Below are positions 42,648 through 43,042 of a stretch of DNA of 43,042 bases, piece by piece. Made by a program: the position numbers and the translations under genes. A model generated the notes under the pieces. It had not been told where the DNA came from and searched no databases. It worked only from the letters and a program-made list of their open reading frames with translations. The stretch is taken from the NCBI GenBank assembly GCA_035412805.1, contig DAONVO010000008.1:1-43042 (forward strand), given 5' to 3'. The stretch comes from DTU018 sp029550685. GTDB taxonomy: Bacteria; Bacillota; Syntrophomonadia; Syntrophomonadales; Syntrophomonadaceae. Every line of letters starts with the position of its first letter. The stretch's first letter is position 1.

Positions 42648-43042
42648 ATGTCTGCTAATTTTGCATACCTAAATACTCGTGACTTAAAATTCATTGCCAA
42701 AGAATGGCTGCCTACCGAAAAGATTTTTGCCTATCCAAGGTTTTCCGAGTATTATTCCAAAGACGATGTGGATGCAATTCTCGATCCCTGTCTGAAAATG
42801 GCCAAGGAATTGATCGAGCCTACCAATGAAGATGGTGACAAGAATCCGGTAAGATTCGAAAATGGCAAGGTAATACTACCAAAATCCTTTGGACCGCTTT
42901 TTAAGCAGCTCCAGTCTGAAGGGTGGGGAACCAGCAATATCGATCACAGCGAAGGGGCAATGGTTCTGCCCGAAATATTGTTCGCCATGGTATGGGAAAT
43001 GTTCTGTGCTGCCAATCCGGCTTTCGGACCGTATATTATATT
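42648..43042 (+). CDS. Second long acyl-CoA dehydrogenase, N-terminal part (cut by window edge)
   Basis: 131 complete codons are visible before the window ends. The protein begins MSANFAYLNTRDLKFIAKEWLPTEKIFAY and closely parallels the start of the upstream enzyme (MASNFLYSTRDHKFILKEWLDMEKILAY), then shares EYYSKDDVDAILDPCLKMAKE with its counterpart EYYGIDDIDMILEQALKVAKE-type region and GWGTSNIDHSEG with GWGASNEDHHCEG. So it is a paralogue of the same long acyl-CoA dehydrogenase class. Start ATG has GGGAGGG eight bases upstream. The FAD and catalytic segments are beyond the edge. Confidence 0.9.
   Translation, partial: MSANFAYLNTRDLKFIAKEWLPTEKIFAYPRFSEYYSKDDVDAILDPCLKMAKELIEPTNEDGDKNPVRFENGKVILPKSFGPLFKQLQSEGWGTSNIDHSEGAMVLPEILFAMVWEMFCAANPAFGPYII

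Noticed and set aside
1..43042. tRNA, rRNA or riboswitch genes
   Set aside because: I looked through all intergenic stretches and saw no tRNA cloverleaf with CCA-end features, no rRNA, and no recognisable riboswitch core.

Overview
The window reads as chromosomal DNA from an anaerobic, low-to-mid-GC Bacillota of the syntrophic fatty-acid-oxidising type, most likely a member of the Syntrophomonadaceae. This assignment is an inference from gene content. The window holds a trimeric NADH-linked [FeFe] hydrogenase with its maturases, two long acyl-CoA dehydrogenase paralogues, a butyrate/acetate-type CoA-transferase, an acetate-type (GPR1/FUN34/YaaH) permease, an oxalate/formate-antiporter-family MFS protein, and the Firmicutes-like order pcrA-ligA-gatCAB. 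No rRNA, tRNA, IS transposase or convincing CRISPR array is visible. There is one 100-N assembly gap (10719-10818).

Region 1 (1-2300) holds a small heat-shock protein (minus strand), a SAM-dependent methyltransferase and a PAP2 phosphatase. Region 2 (2655-10943) is a hydrogenase island: hydC-hydB-hydA (NuoE-like, NuoF-like, catalytic subunit), a terminator, then a TM1266-type small regulator, hydG, an unrecognised 95-residue protein, hydE and hydF. HydB carries no ferredoxin domains, so the enzyme looks NADH-only rather than electron-confurcating. HydA has TSCSPGW instead of TSCCPGW in motif L1, and HydG has Asp in place of the second Cys of its C-terminal CxxC cluster motif. The end of hydF falls in the assembly gap and in a 36-nt repeat.

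Region 3 (11018-16978) has a metallo-beta-lactamase-fold hydrolase, an Smr-domain protein, a six-PAS GGDEF/HD-GYP sensor and a DUF1287 protein. Region 4 (17099-27214) is a housekeeping block: two Gate-domain membrane proteins, pcrA, ligA, an 840-bp non-coding repeat region, a DUF554 membrane protein and gatCAB. Region 5 (27224-32384) continues on the same strand with a homocitrate-synthase-family enzyme, LeuC/LeuD-like aconitase subunits, an E. coli-type isocitrate dehydrogenase and a MetF-type reductase. Together the first four look like a route from acetyl-CoA and oxaloacetate to 2-oxoglutarate.

Region 6 (32431-36180) has an AT-rich arginase-superfamily gene with an altered metal-ligand motif, a DegV lipid-binding protein, a secreted stalk-domain glucosaminidase, and a ~250-bp MITE-like element bounded by identical hairpins. 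Region 7 (36188-43042) is about short-chain carboxylate metabolism: acetate-type permease and MFS carrier (minus strand), CoA-transferase and acyl-CoA dehydrogenase (plus strand), and the start of a second acyl-CoA dehydrogenase cut by the window edge. A 15-nt sequence is shared between the two promoter-containing gaps of this region.
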